A DNA stretch of 64,000 nucleotides. Origin: CAMEON01 sp964427175. Its GTDB lineage: Bacteria > Bacillota > Clostridia > Oscillospirales > CAG-272. Shown in pieces: positions 8,948-16,828 of the stretch (position 1 is the stretch's first letter; every line of letters begins with the position of its first letter). The notes beneath the pieces are model-generated. The model saw only the letters and a program-made list of their open reading frames with translations. It had not been told where the DNA came from and did no database searches. The position numbers and the translations under genes were made by a program. The stretch is taken from the NCBI GenBank assembly GCA_964427175.1, contig CAYRTP010000002.1, positions 8,357-72,356 on the forward strand. Reading direction: 5' to 3'.

Positions 8948-10165
8948 ATGCATAACGCCAAGATTCCCCCTGACCTTGCCCGGGATTGGACGGTGGAGGA
9001 CCTGCTGGGGCGGGAACCCGTGCGGGTCAACCCGGATGAGATCCGAGACGAGATCTACGAATCCCTGGCGGGCAAGGTCATCCTGGTCACGGGGGGCGGG
9101 GGCTCCATCGGCAGTGAGCTCTGCCGACAGATCGCCCCTCATCACCCCAAAAAGCTCCTCATTTTCGATATTTACGAAAACAACGCCCACGCCATCGGTC
9201 TGGAGCTGACGGACCGCTACCCCGAGCTGGACCTGGAGATCCTCATCGGCTCGGTGCGGGACAGCCGCCGCCTGGAGCAGGTGTTCAGCAAGTACAAGCC
9301 CGACGTGGTCTACCACGCCGCGGCCCACAAGCACGTCCCTCTCATGGAGGCAAACCCCTGCGAGGCCATCAAGAACAACGCCGTGGGAACCTATAAGACC
9401 GCCTACGCCGCCCTCGCGAACGGTTGCAGGCGGTTCGTGCTGATCTCCACGGACAAGGCGGTCAACCCCACGGGCATGATGGGGGCCTCCAAGCGTATCT
9501 GCGAGATGATCCTGCAGGCCTTCGATAAAAAACTGCGGGAAGGGAAGGCCTGTGAGCTGACTCCTCTTTGCATTCATGGCGGTGACGAGGCGGAGCCCGC
9601 TTCCCACGCCGTGCTGAACGCGGAAACCCTTCACACCGAGTTCGTGGCGGTTCGTTTCGGTAACGTGTTGGACAGCAACGGCTCGGTGGTGCCCCGCTTC
9701 AAGGAGCAGATCGCCCGAGGCGGCCCCGTCACGGTGACCCATCCCGACGTGATCCGCTATTTCATGACCATTTCCGAGGCGGTTTCCCTGGTGTTGCAGG
9801 CGGGAACTTACGCCGACAGCGGGGAGATCTTTGTCCTGGACATGGGGGACCCCGTCAAGATCGACACCCTGGCCCGCCGCATGATCCGCCTGGCGGGTAT
9901 GCGCCCCGACGTGGATATTCAGATCTCCTACACGGGGCTCCGTCCCGGGGAGAAGCTGTACGAGGAAAAGCTCCTGTCCGAGGAGGACACCTGTACCACC
10001 CCCAACCGTGCCATCCACGTCGGAAGGCCTCTGCCCTTTGACGCGGACGATTTCCTTCGCCGTCTGCCGAGACTGGCCGAGGCCGCTTATAACGGGGAGG
10101 ATGAGGCTCTCCGCCACCTGGTGGCCGAGGTGATTCCCGCCTACCGCCCCATGAGCGAAAATTGA
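8948..10165 (+). CDS. CapD/FlaA1-like UDP-sugar 4,6-dehydratase, soluble
   Basis: 405 residues. It belongs to the extended short-chain dehydrogenase group of polysaccharide biosynthesis proteins (CapD, WbpM, PglF, FlaA1), which make 4-keto-6-deoxy UDP-GlcNAc sugars for glycans. Visible motifs are the Rossmann loop 'VTGGGGSIGSE' near residue 45, 'YHAAAHKHVPLME', 'LISTDKAVNPTGMMGASKR' with Lys in the active site, and 'LRPGEKLYEE'. The N-terminal membrane domain of WbpM/CapD is absent, so this is the soluble catalytic form. It sits between a mannosidase and two TIR genes and is probably in one transcript with them (gap 42 bases to the next start). The exact sugar product is not determined. Confidence 0.88.
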   Translation: MHNAKIPPDLARDWTVEDLLGREPVRVNPDEIRDEIYESLAGKVILVTGGGGSIGSELCRQIAPHHPKKLLIFDIYENNAHAIGLELTDRYPELDLEILIGSVRDSRRLEQVFSKYKPDVVYHAAAHKHVPLMEANPCEAIKNNAVGTYKTAYAALANGCRRFVLISTDKAVNPTGMMGASKRICEMILQAFDKKLREGKACELTPLCIHGGDEAEPASHAVLNAETLHTEFVAVRFGNVLDSNGSVVPRFKEQIARGGPVTVTHPDVIRYFMTISEAVSLVLQAGTYADSGEIFVLDMGDPVKIDTLARRMIRLAGMRPDVDIQISYTGLRPGEKLYEEKLLSEEDTCTTPNRAIHVGRPLPFDADDFLRRLPRLAEAAYNGEDEALRHLVAEVIPAYRPMSEN

Positions 10166-10207
10166 ATTTTGACCCGAAAATCTGATGAGTACCTGCAAGG
10201 AGACATC

Positions 10208-12076
10208 ATGAATCCGAATATATGTAACCAATGCGGCGGCGAATTTGAGTTCCGCGGCGGCCGATGGATCTGCCGTTCCTGCGGAGCCTACAAGCCGGAG
10301 TCCATCACCAACGAGGAAGTGACCCTGCTTTACACGGCGTACCAAAAGCTCCGTTTGACCGAGTTTGCTGAGGCAGAGCTGGAGTTCGACGACTTTATCC
10401 ACCGTTATCCCGAGAATCCCAGCGGATACTGGGGCAGACTCCTGGCCAAATACGGCATCCAATACGAGCGGGATTTCGACGGCCGCATGATCCCGACCTG
10501 CTACGCCGCCTCCATCGGGAGTGTGAAATCCGCTTCCGATTTCAAGAAGGCTCTGCAGTACGCGGATGCCGAGAACCGCGTCTACTACGAAAGCCAAGCC
10601 ACCCACATCGAGCGCATACGGACCGAATGGCAGGAAAAAGCCAAAAAGGAAAAGCCCTACGACGTGTTCATCTGCTACAAGGACAGCGACCTGGCCAACG
10701 GGATCGAGCGCACCAAGGACAGCTACGCCGCCCAGGAGCTCTACACCCTGCTGACGGATATGGGCTTTCGGGTGTTCTACAGCCGTGTGAGCCTGCGCGA
10801 TAAGGTGGGAGAGAAATACGAGCCCTACATCTTCCACGCCCTTTCCACGGCGCAGGTTATGATCGTGTACGGTTCCGAGCCCGAGTATATCCAATCCACC
10901 TGGCTGAAAAACGAGTGGATGCGTTACGCCAAGCAGATCCGAGAAGGGAAGAAGAAGCCCGAGTCCCTGCTGGTGGCCTGCGAGGGCTTCTCTCCCGATG
11001 AGCTTCCCACCACTCTTTCCTCCATGCAGTGCTTCCGTGCCGAGGATAAGACCTTCTACGGGGATCTGCAAAACCGCGTAAGCCTCTTGCTTGGCCGTGA
11101 GGAGATCGAGGTCGGGGGGCGTGAAGGAGCACCGCGAAGAACCCGTCGCAGAAAGCGCCGCAGATGGGGCTGGATCCCGCTGGCTGTGGTATTAGTTCTG
11201 GCGGTGATGTTTTTTATCAGCTATCTGCAGTCCCAAGGTCCCGCCAAGCTGTATTATGTTTCCAATCAAGACGGCACCTGCTATGTCCGCCATATTCAGC
11301 TCAACGGAGATACGCATATTGATATCCCAGCCGAGTACAACGGGGAGCGCGTGACGGGAATCGGAGATAATGCCTTTTCATTCTCCTACGACTTGATAAG
11401 CGTGACGGTGCCCGCCGGGGTGACCCGAATCGGGGAGCACGCCTTTTCCTATTGCGACGATCTGCAGAGCGTAACGCTTCCGGACGGCGTGGAGAGCATT
11501 GGAGACTATGCCTTTGCGGACTGCGCCGCGCTGACGAGCGTTGAGATTCCCGCGAGCGTGACCGAGATCGGAGAATATGCATTCTTCGGTTGTAACGGGC
11601 TGACCGAGTTGATGATCCCCGAGGGCGTGACCGACGTTGGTAATTTGGCGTTTGCCTCCTGTGAAAATCTGACGAACGTGACGATTGCGGGCCCGCTGAT
11701 AAGCGTTGGCTACAATGTGTTCAGCGATTGCAAAAAGCTGACTACCGTGACCTTCACGGGTGAAAAAGCGGTCATCGGGCAGTCCATGTTCGGCGATTGC
11801 ACCCATCTGTCCGACGTAACGGTACTTGCCCCTCTGAATTTTGTGGGTAGCAATGCATTTTCGGGATGCGTGTCCCTGGAAGTGATTCGCCTCCCCGAGC
11901 AGGTGGGGAGCTTGGATTACGGTGCTTTTGAAAATTGTACCTCCCTCACCGCTATTTATTACGGCGGCACGGTAGCTCAATGGGAGAAGGTTGATTGTCG
12001 GGGTGACTGGGACTACAATACCGGTGCCTACACGGTCTACTGTACCGACGGCACCGTGGCCAAGGCCGATCCGTAG
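10208..12076 (+). CDS. Zinc ribbon-TIR-transmembrane-LRR protein
   Basis: 622 residues; ATG after AAGGAGACATC. Order of parts: zinc ribbon (Cys6, Cys9, Cys22, Cys25); a helical TPR-like region (about 33-148); a TIR domain (about 150-270) beginning 'YDVFICYKDSD'; a polybasic stretch (310-319); one transmembrane helix (about 321-341); then BspA-type leucine-rich repeats (about 350-600) with 'AF..C..L..V..P'. In the TIR domain Glu205 in 'GEKYEPYIFHAL' aligns with the catalytic Glu of the NAD-cleaving TIR of SARM1 ('GKFEDKLIQSV'), so NADase activity is possible. The basic cluster before the helix predicts TIR inside and LRR outside, the parts of a Toll-like receptor in reverse order. It is followed 26 bases later by a paralogue. 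NAD cleavage, ligand sensing and defence are inference. Confidence 0.85.
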   Translation: MNPNICNQCGGEFEFRGGRWICRSCGAYKPESITNEEVTLLYTAYQKLRLTEFAEAELEFDDFIHRYPENPSGYWGRLLAKYGIQYERDFDGRMIPTCYAASIGSVKSASDFKKALQYADAENRVYYESQATHIERIRTEWQEKAKKEKPYDVFICYKDSDLANGIERTKDSYAAQELYTLLTDMGFRVFYSRVSLRDKVGEKYEPYIFHALSTAQVMIVYGSEPEYIQSTWLKNEWMRYAKQIREGKKKPESLLVACEGFSPDELPTTLSSMQCFRAEDKTFYGDLQNRVSLLLGREEIEVGGREGAPRRTRRRKRRRWGWIPLAVVLVLAVMFFISYLQSQGPAKLYYVSNQDGTCYVRHIQLNGDTHIDIPAEYNGERVTGIGDNAFSFSYDLISVTVPAGVTRIGEHAFSYCDDLQSVTLPDGVESIGDYAFADCAALTSVEIPASVTEIGEYAFFGCNGLTELMIPEGVTDVGNLAFASCENLTNVTIAGPLISVGYNVFSDCKKLTTVTFTGEKAVIGQSMFGDCTHLSDVTVLAPLNFVGSNAFSGCVSLEVIRLPEQVGSLDYGAFENCTSLTAIYYGGTVAQWEKVDCRGDWDYNTGAYTVYCTDGTVAKADP

Positions 12077-12102
12077 GCTTCGGGAAAACGTAAGGAGGAG
12101 CT

Positions 12103-13245
12103 ATGAATCCAAATATATGTAACCAATGCGGTGGCGACTACGAATACCGCAACGGCCGCTGGATCTGCCGTGCCTGCGGCTCCTACAAGCCGGAATCGAT
12201 CTCGACCGAGGAGGAGATCCTGCTCTATACGGCGTACCAAAAGCTCCGTTTGACCGACTTTGCCGAGGCAGAGGCGGAATTCGATGATTTGATCCGCCGC
12301 TACCCCGAGAACCCGAGCGGATATTGGGGCAGGCTCTTGGCCAAATACGGCATCCAATACGAGCGGGACTTCGATGGCCGCATGATCCCGACCTGCTACG
12401 CCGCCTCCATCGGGAGCGTGAAATCCGCCTCCGATTATAAGAAGGCTCTGCGGTACGCGGATGCCGAGAACCGCGCGTACTACGTGGGTCAGGCCGAGTA
12501 CATGGAGCGCGTGCGGGTGCAATGGCAGGAGAAGGCCAAGCATGAGCCGCCCTACGATATATTTATCTGCTACAAGGACAGTGACCTGGCCAACGGGATC
12601 GAGCGCACCAAGGACAGCTACGCCGCCCAAGAGTTGTACACCCTGCTGACGGATATGGGCTTTCGGGTATTCTACAGCCGTGTGAGCCTGCGTGGCAAGG
12701 TAGGCGAGAAATACGAGCCTTACATTTTCCACGCCCTCTCTACGGCGCAGGTCATGATCGTGTACGGCTCAGATCCTGAGTACATCCAATCCACCTGGCT
12801 GAAAAACGAGTGGATGCGGTACACCAAGCAGATCCGCGAAGGGAAGAAGAAGCCCGAGTCTCTGTTAGTGGTCTGCGAGGGCTTTCCCTTTGAGGAACTG
12901 CCCGTTGCGCTGTCCTCCGGGCAGTGCTTTCGCGCGGAGGACAGGACTTTTTACATGGAGCTGAAAAAGACCGTCAACCACCTGTTCGGACGCAAGAAGA
13001 AGACCGTGGTCAGCGCGGCGAGAATGGGCCTGAGCAAATGCCTGGCGTTTCTGTTCGGCGGTCTGACCCTGCTGGGACTGGGACTGATGAAAAATCTGTT
13101 CGAAATTGCCGCTCTGTTGGACGGATTCATGAAGTACGCGGTTGCCGCCATCGGCGTATTGCTTGCGCTGGTTCCGCTTCTCGTTATGATCCTGAATATC
13201 CGCTTTTTGCGGAAGCATACCGTTTCGGAAAGGCGACGAAAATAA
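12103..13245 (+). CDS. Zinc ribbon-TIR protein with C-terminal membrane helices
   Basis: 380 residues; ATG after AAGGAGGAG. The first 290 or so residues closely match the preceding gene: zinc ribbon Cys6, Cys9, Cys22, Cys25, the helical linker, and the TIR domain with Glu205 in 'YEPYIFHAL'. After the TIR domain the two diverge: here there are two hydrophobic helices (about 308-330 and 340-362) and a basic tail, with no leucine-rich repeats. The pair is a tandem duplication that kept the sensor/effector half and changed the C-terminal half. The likely arrangement is a TIR domain in the cytoplasm anchored to the membrane. The function is unknown; TIR enzymes in bacteria are commonly NAD-consuming defence effectors. 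Confidence 0.85.
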   Translation: MNPNICNQCGGDYEYRNGRWICRACGSYKPESISTEEEILLYTAYQKLRLTDFAEAEAEFDDLIRRYPENPSGYWGRLLAKYGIQYERDFDGRMIPTCYAASIGSVKSASDYKKALRYADAENRAYYVGQAEYMERVRVQWQEKAKHEPPYDIFICYKDSDLANGIERTKDSYAAQELYTLLTDMGFRVFYSRVSLRGKVGEKYEPYIFHALSTAQVMIVYGSDPEYIQSTWLKNEWMRYTKQIREGKKKPESLLVVCEGFPFEELPVALSSGQCFRAEDRTFYMELKKTVNHLFGRKKKTVVSAARMGLSKCLAFLFGGLTLLGLGLMKNLFEIAALLDGFMKYAVAAIGVLLALVPLLVMILNIRFLRKHTVSERRRK

Positions 13246-13257
13246 AGCCGTCGCCTC
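13232..13257 (+). terminator. Weak hairpin at the end of the TIR pair
   Basis: GGCGAC and GTCGCC arms flank an AT-rich loop across the stop codon of the second TIR gene. There is no clear T-run, so termination here is uncertain. Confidence 0.4.
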
Positions 13258-13360
13258 CCCATTTGAAATGCCCGCAACCCGATTTCGCGGCGTACGTGGA
13301 AAACGCCAAAAGCAAAATAGACAATTGTAAAACTCTATAAAGACAAGTGGCGTGTTTTCT

Positions 13361-13502
13361 TGCCCTCCCCAGCGGGGAGGGGGGACCGCGATAGCGGTGG
13401 GTGAGGAGAGCAGGTTTACGAGTCGCAACGAGTTATTCGAGGGCCCCCGTTCTCCTCATCCACCATCCTTCGGATGGTCCCCCTTCCCCGCTGGGGAAGG
13501 CA
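13361..13502. repeat. MITE-like inverted repeat with GC-rich palindromic ends
   Basis: The 363-base gap between genes holds one element with ends TGCCCTCCCCAGCGGGGAGG and CCTTCCCCGCTGGGGAAGGCA, which pair with each other and also fold locally. Just inside lie 'GACCGCGATAGCGGT...GTGAGGAG' and 'CTCCTCATCCACCATCCTTC', also opposed. The terminal palindrome resembles CTTCCCCTCTGGGGAAGG of the DUF559 repeat cluster. No coding potential. Confidence 0.7.
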
Positions 13503-13608
13503 AAAACGGAGAAAACTACCGTTGAAATAACCCATCAAGTTCTTTGTGTTTTAATACATTTTTGCATTTTACAATCACCTACAAAAGCAAAAGAAAAGGA
13601 GAACCAAT

Positions 13609-14484
13609 ATGAAAAACTACCTGACTCAATTCTTCGGTGACCAGCAATACACCCCCGCTGACACCGCTTACCTCCTGACGGCCTATGACCGCATTATGGC
13701 GGATCCCGAGACCTGCGGGCTGTGGAACGAAGCTCTGGCCCTTTACGGCGAGCGGGTGGACTGCGACTACGGCGACATCATCCGCAAGGCCGATCGCGCG
13801 GCCGAGATCCTGGGCTTCCACCAGTACACCGCCGAGCTGCTGGTGTTCATCTGCCTGTCCAAAAAGCTCCGCGAGCGATACGTTGAGCGGGGGCTGGACC
13901 TGGCCATCTTTGAGCGGAGCATGGCTGACCTGCGCTACAAGGTGGAGGAGTGCAAGCTGGTCTACGGCATCGTGGGCTCCTTCGTGGCCGAGTGGTTCAT
14001 CGGCTTCTTCAACCTCACCCGCTTCGGCCTGGGACGGTTGCAGTTCGAGATCATCCGCTTTGGGGCGGAGTACGACAAGGACGGCCACGTCCTGACCCCC
14101 GACAGCCCTGTGGTCAACATCCACATCCCCCGTTCGGGCGAGCCTCTGACCGAGGAGGCCTGTCGGGATGCTTTCACCCGCGCCAAGGCTATGTTTAGCC
14201 CCGAGGTGGGAGATCCCTGTCCCTTCGTTTGCAACTCCTGGCTCCTCAACCCCGAACACGAGGACTTCCTGCCCAAGCACACCAATACCTACCGCTTTTT
14301 CAAGAGCTTCGACATCATCGCCTCGGGCCAGGACAAGGGCCGCAACAACCTGTGGCGGCTGTTTGACACCATGGAGCGGAACCCCGACAGGCTCCCCGCC
14401 GACACCTCCATGCGCCGCGCCTACGTGGAGCATCTGAAAAAAGGCGGCCTGATGGGCTACGGCCGCGGCGTGCAGTTTTGGTGA
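13609..14484 (+). CDS. Acyltransferase-domain protein (NAT_N/GNAT_C type)
   Basis: 291 residues; ATG after AAAAGGAGAACC. It resembles the Firmicutes 'acyltransferase domain-containing' proteins with an N-terminal helical NAT_N-like part (about 1-130) and a C-terminal GNAT-like part (about 150-290). The latter shows 'VNIHIPRSGEPLTEEACRDAF', 'PFVCNSWLLNPEHEDFLP', 'TNTYRFFKSFDI' and 'RNNLWRLFD'. The reaction and substrate are not established for the family. It stands alone between a repeat element and a membrane-protein gene. Family assignment is from recalled motif patterns and would be confirmed by a Pfam search. Confidence 0.7.
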   Translation: MKNYLTQFFGDQQYTPADTAYLLTAYDRIMADPETCGLWNEALALYGERVDCDYGDIIRKADRAAEILGFHQYTAELLVFICLSKKLRERYVERGLDLAIFERSMADLRYKVEECKLVYGIVGSFVAEWFIGFFNLTRFGLGRLQFEIIRFGAEYDKDGHVLTPDSPVVNIHIPRSGEPLTEEACRDAFTRAKAMFSPEVGDPCPFVCNSWLLNPEHEDFLPKHTNTYRFFKSFDIIASGQDKGRNNLWRLFDTMERNPDRLPADTSMRRAYVEHLKKGGLMGYGRGVQFW

Positions 14485-14591
14485 GCCTTGACCGTGGGGC
14501 CGTGGCGGTATTGCCGTAAAAGCCGAATCGCTGACAAGTTAACGAATATAGGGCATGTATGACAGGAACGATTCATGAAGGGAGTAGTCCA

Positions 14592-15215
14592 ATGAGAGAA
14601 TACCATCTATACGAAGTCAAAAGTCAAGCTACGGGTCTGAAAATTGAATATGCAATTGATAAAAAAAAACACTTGACTCCGCTATATGTCTTTGCATTTA
14701 TCGTGTTTGGCTTGGTCATGGCTATCATGGCTATCGAGCAATTTACAGTGAGAAATTTCAATAACGTCGCCGTTCTGTGCATGCTATGCGGATATTTTGT
14801 TATCATGGCAATCGTTTTCTTCGTTCAAGAAAAAAACCAAAAGCCCTATTCCCTGATGGTGGATGCAACGGGGTTCCATGAACAATCCGTCAGTTATAAA
14901 AGCAAGGATATTCTATGGAATGAGGTGTGCTATATAAATTTTTTCCCGGATATTGTCCTTGAAGGCGGAAAAACAGTTCAATCCTACGGTGCCGTTGTCA
15001 TTTCCAAGGTGGCGGCAACGGACGAGGAAAGAAAAAAGTATATAAAGAAGCATTGGGGCTCGATTTCCAAGGCGAAATCAGAGGATTCCATTATTCTTTG
15101 CACGGGGACAACACAGGCGAGAAGAATCTATGAATTGATCGCAGCCAAAGCCGCTCTGTTCGGTGATGCAACTGTGCTCAAAAGAACAATAGATACTTCA
15201 GACGCAATCTGTTAG
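14592..15215 (+). CDS. Two-helix membrane protein of unknown function
   Basis: 207 residues. The ATG after GAAGGGAG is preferred to an upstream ATG that lacks a ribosome site. Two transmembrane helices (about 30-52 and 62-84) are followed by a soluble domain of mixed beta-strands ('YSLMVDATGFHEQSVSYKSKDILWNEVCYINFF'), resembling the layout of YcxB/PH-like small membrane proteins in which a short helical hairpin anchors a cytoplasmic beta domain. It is more AT-rich than its neighbours. It ends at a clear terminator. No function can be given. Confidence 0.7.
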   Translation: MREYHLYEVKSQATGLKIEYAIDKKKHLTPLYVFAFIVFGLVMAIMAIEQFTVRNFNNVAVLCMLCGYFVIMAIVFFVQEKNQKPYSLMVDATGFHEQSVSYKSKDILWNEVCYINFFPDIVLEGGKTVQSYGAVVISKVAATDEERKKYIKKHWGSISKAKSEDSIILCTGTTQARRIYELIAAKAALFGDATVLKRTIDTSDAIC

Positions 15216-15270
15216 CGAACAAATCAGGCATTGACCGCGCCCTGTGCACAATCGGATATAATCTCGAACC

Positions 15271-15308
15271 AATCGTCGGCGTTTTTGTACGGAACGCCGA
15301 CGATTTTT
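15271..15308 (+). terminator. Rho-independent terminator
   Basis: AATCGTCGGCGTT and AACGCCGACGATT form a 13-base-pair stem followed by a T-run, 56 bases after the two-helix membrane protein gene. Confidence 0.88.
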
Positions 15309-15318
15309 GAAAAACGTC

Positions 15319-15347
15319 TTGCAATTTCGACGGGTTTGTGTTATACT
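15319..15347 (+). promoter_or_regulatory. Sigma-A promoter for the MATE gene
   Basis: TTGCAA, 17-base spacer, TATACT, directly after the upstream terminator. Its position rules out the longer upstream reading of the MATE frame. Confidence 0.82.
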
Positions 15348-15381
15348 ATATCATGAAAAAATACGCTTACGAGGTGAAAAC

Positions 15382-16779
15382 GTGAATCAGACCAACTCCA
15401 AACGTTCCTTCGGCTTTGGCCGCGGCGACATGACCCAGGGCACCCCTTGGAAGGTCATTCTGTCCTTTACTCTGCCCATGCTGATCGGCAACATCGCCCA
15501 GCAGCTCTACAACACGGTGGACTCCATCGTGGTGGGTAAGTACATCGGTGACAACGCTCTGGCGGCGGTGGGCTCCTGCGGACCCATCGTGAATATGCTC
15601 CTGGTGCTGTTCATCGGTATTTCGGCGGGTGCCAGCATCATGGTGTCCCAGTATTTCGGCGCCAAGAATCGGGAGGCCCTGTCCCATACCATCGGCAACT
15701 GCATCACCGCCACCGCGATCTGCTCGGTGGTGCTGATCCTGGTCATGACCCCCCTCATCCGCCCCATTCTGGTCGCCCTCAACACCCCCGCCTCCATCCT
15801 GGATTGGTGCGTGGGCTACCTGTCCATCTCCCTGTGGGGCATCGCGGGTATGGCCTACTACAACATCCTCAGCGGTATTCTGCGCGGATTGAGTGATTCC
15901 TTCTGGCCTCTGGTCTACCTGCTGGTGGCTACGGTCATCAACATCGTTCTGGACGTGTACTTCGTGGCCGTTCTGAACATGGGTGTCCCCGGCGTTGCTC
16001 TGGCGACCATCATCGCCCAAATCATTTCCGCCGCCCTTTGTATGATCAAGCTGGCCCGCATGAAGAACTACTTTGACTTCGGCTTGAAGTTCATGAAGCC
16101 CGTGGGGGCCTATATCCGCACCCTGGTCCGTCTCGGCCTGCCCTCGGGTCTGACCCAGGCCATCTTCTCCTCGGCTATGATCATCGTCCAGTCCCTGACC
16201 AATCAGTTCGGTGAGCAGTTCATCGCCGCCAACGTAGTCATCATGCGTGTGGACGGCTTTGCCATGATGCCCAACTTCTCCTTCGGTACCGCCCTGACCA
16301 CCTACGCGGGTCAGAACGTGGGCGCGGGCCTCTACGACCGCGTCACCAAGGGTGCCAAGCAGGGCCTGGCCATGGCCGTGGGCTGTTCCGCCGCAATTAC
16401 GGTCCTCATCCTGTTTTTCGGCAAGCGCCTCATGGGGTTGTTCACCGAAACCGCCTCGTTGGTAGACCTGAGTTACCGCCTCATGATGATCCTGGCCGTG
16501 GGCTACATCGCCATGGCGGTGACCCAAAGCCTGTCGGGTATCATGCGCGGCGCGGGCGATACCATGACCCCCATGTGGATCTCCCTCATCACCACGGTCA
16601 TCATCCGTGTGCCCGTAGCCTACGGCATCGCCTGGCTGACCTCCCCCACGGGCCACCCCGCCGACGGTATGAAGGAGTGCATCCAGATCTCCCTGCTCTG
16701 CTCCTGGTGCATCGGTGCCATTCTCACGGCCATTTTCTATAAGGTCGGCAAGTGGAAGAACAAGCGGATCAAGCAGTAA
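15382..16779 (+). CDS. MATE family multidrug/sodium exporter
   Basis: 465 residues starting at a GTG preceded by GAGGTGAAAAC. Twelve hydrophobic helices and two similar halves mark the MATE family (NorM/DinF type): 'GTPWKVILSFTLPMLIGNIAQQLYNTVDSIVVGKYIG' in the first half and 'GLPSGLTQAIFSSAMIIVQSLTNQFG' in the second, with 'AGQNVGAG' typical of the Firmicutes branch. Such proteins export cationic drugs or metabolites using sodium or proton gradients. The next gene, a lipoprotein with a glycosidase-like fold, starts 49 bases downstream and may share the transcript. The substrate is unknown. Confidence 0.92.
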   Translation: MNQTNSKRSFGFGRGDMTQGTPWKVILSFTLPMLIGNIAQQLYNTVDSIVVGKYIGDNALAAVGSCGPIVNMLLVLFIGISAGASIMVSQYFGAKNREALSHTIGNCITATAICSVVLILVMTPLIRPILVALNTPASILDWCVGYLSISLWGIAGMAYYNILSGILRGLSDSFWPLVYLLVATVINIVLDVYFVAVLNMGVPGVALATIIAQIISAALCMIKLARMKNYFDFGLKFMKPVGAYIRTLVRLGLPSGLTQAIFSSAMIIVQSLTNQFGEQFIAANVVIMRVDGFAMMPNFSFGTALTTYAGQNVGAGLYDRVTKGAKQGLAMAVGCSAAITVLILFFGKRLMGLFTETASLVDLSYRLMMILAVGYIAMAVTQSLSGIMRGAGDTMTPMWISLITTVIIRVPVAYGIAWLTSPTGHPADGMKECIQISLLCSWCIGAILTAIFYKVGKWKNKRIKQ

Positions 16780-16828
16780 GCAGGATCTGCTTTGTGCCCC
16801 CATTTCCCTCATGAAGGAGAGAACGAAT

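Noticed and set aside
6668..11071. A 1,467-codon open frame on the minus strand
   Set aside because: It lies antisense to GH92, CapD and TIR genes that carry clear family motifs. GC-rich third positions keep the opposite frame free of stops; the translation is low-complexity Gly/Val/His/Leu with no motif.
10208..13245. Thoeris or another known TIR defence system
   Set aside because: No ThsA-like SIR2/SLOG or other partner effector gene is adjacent; only the two TIR proteins are seen, so no named system is claimed.
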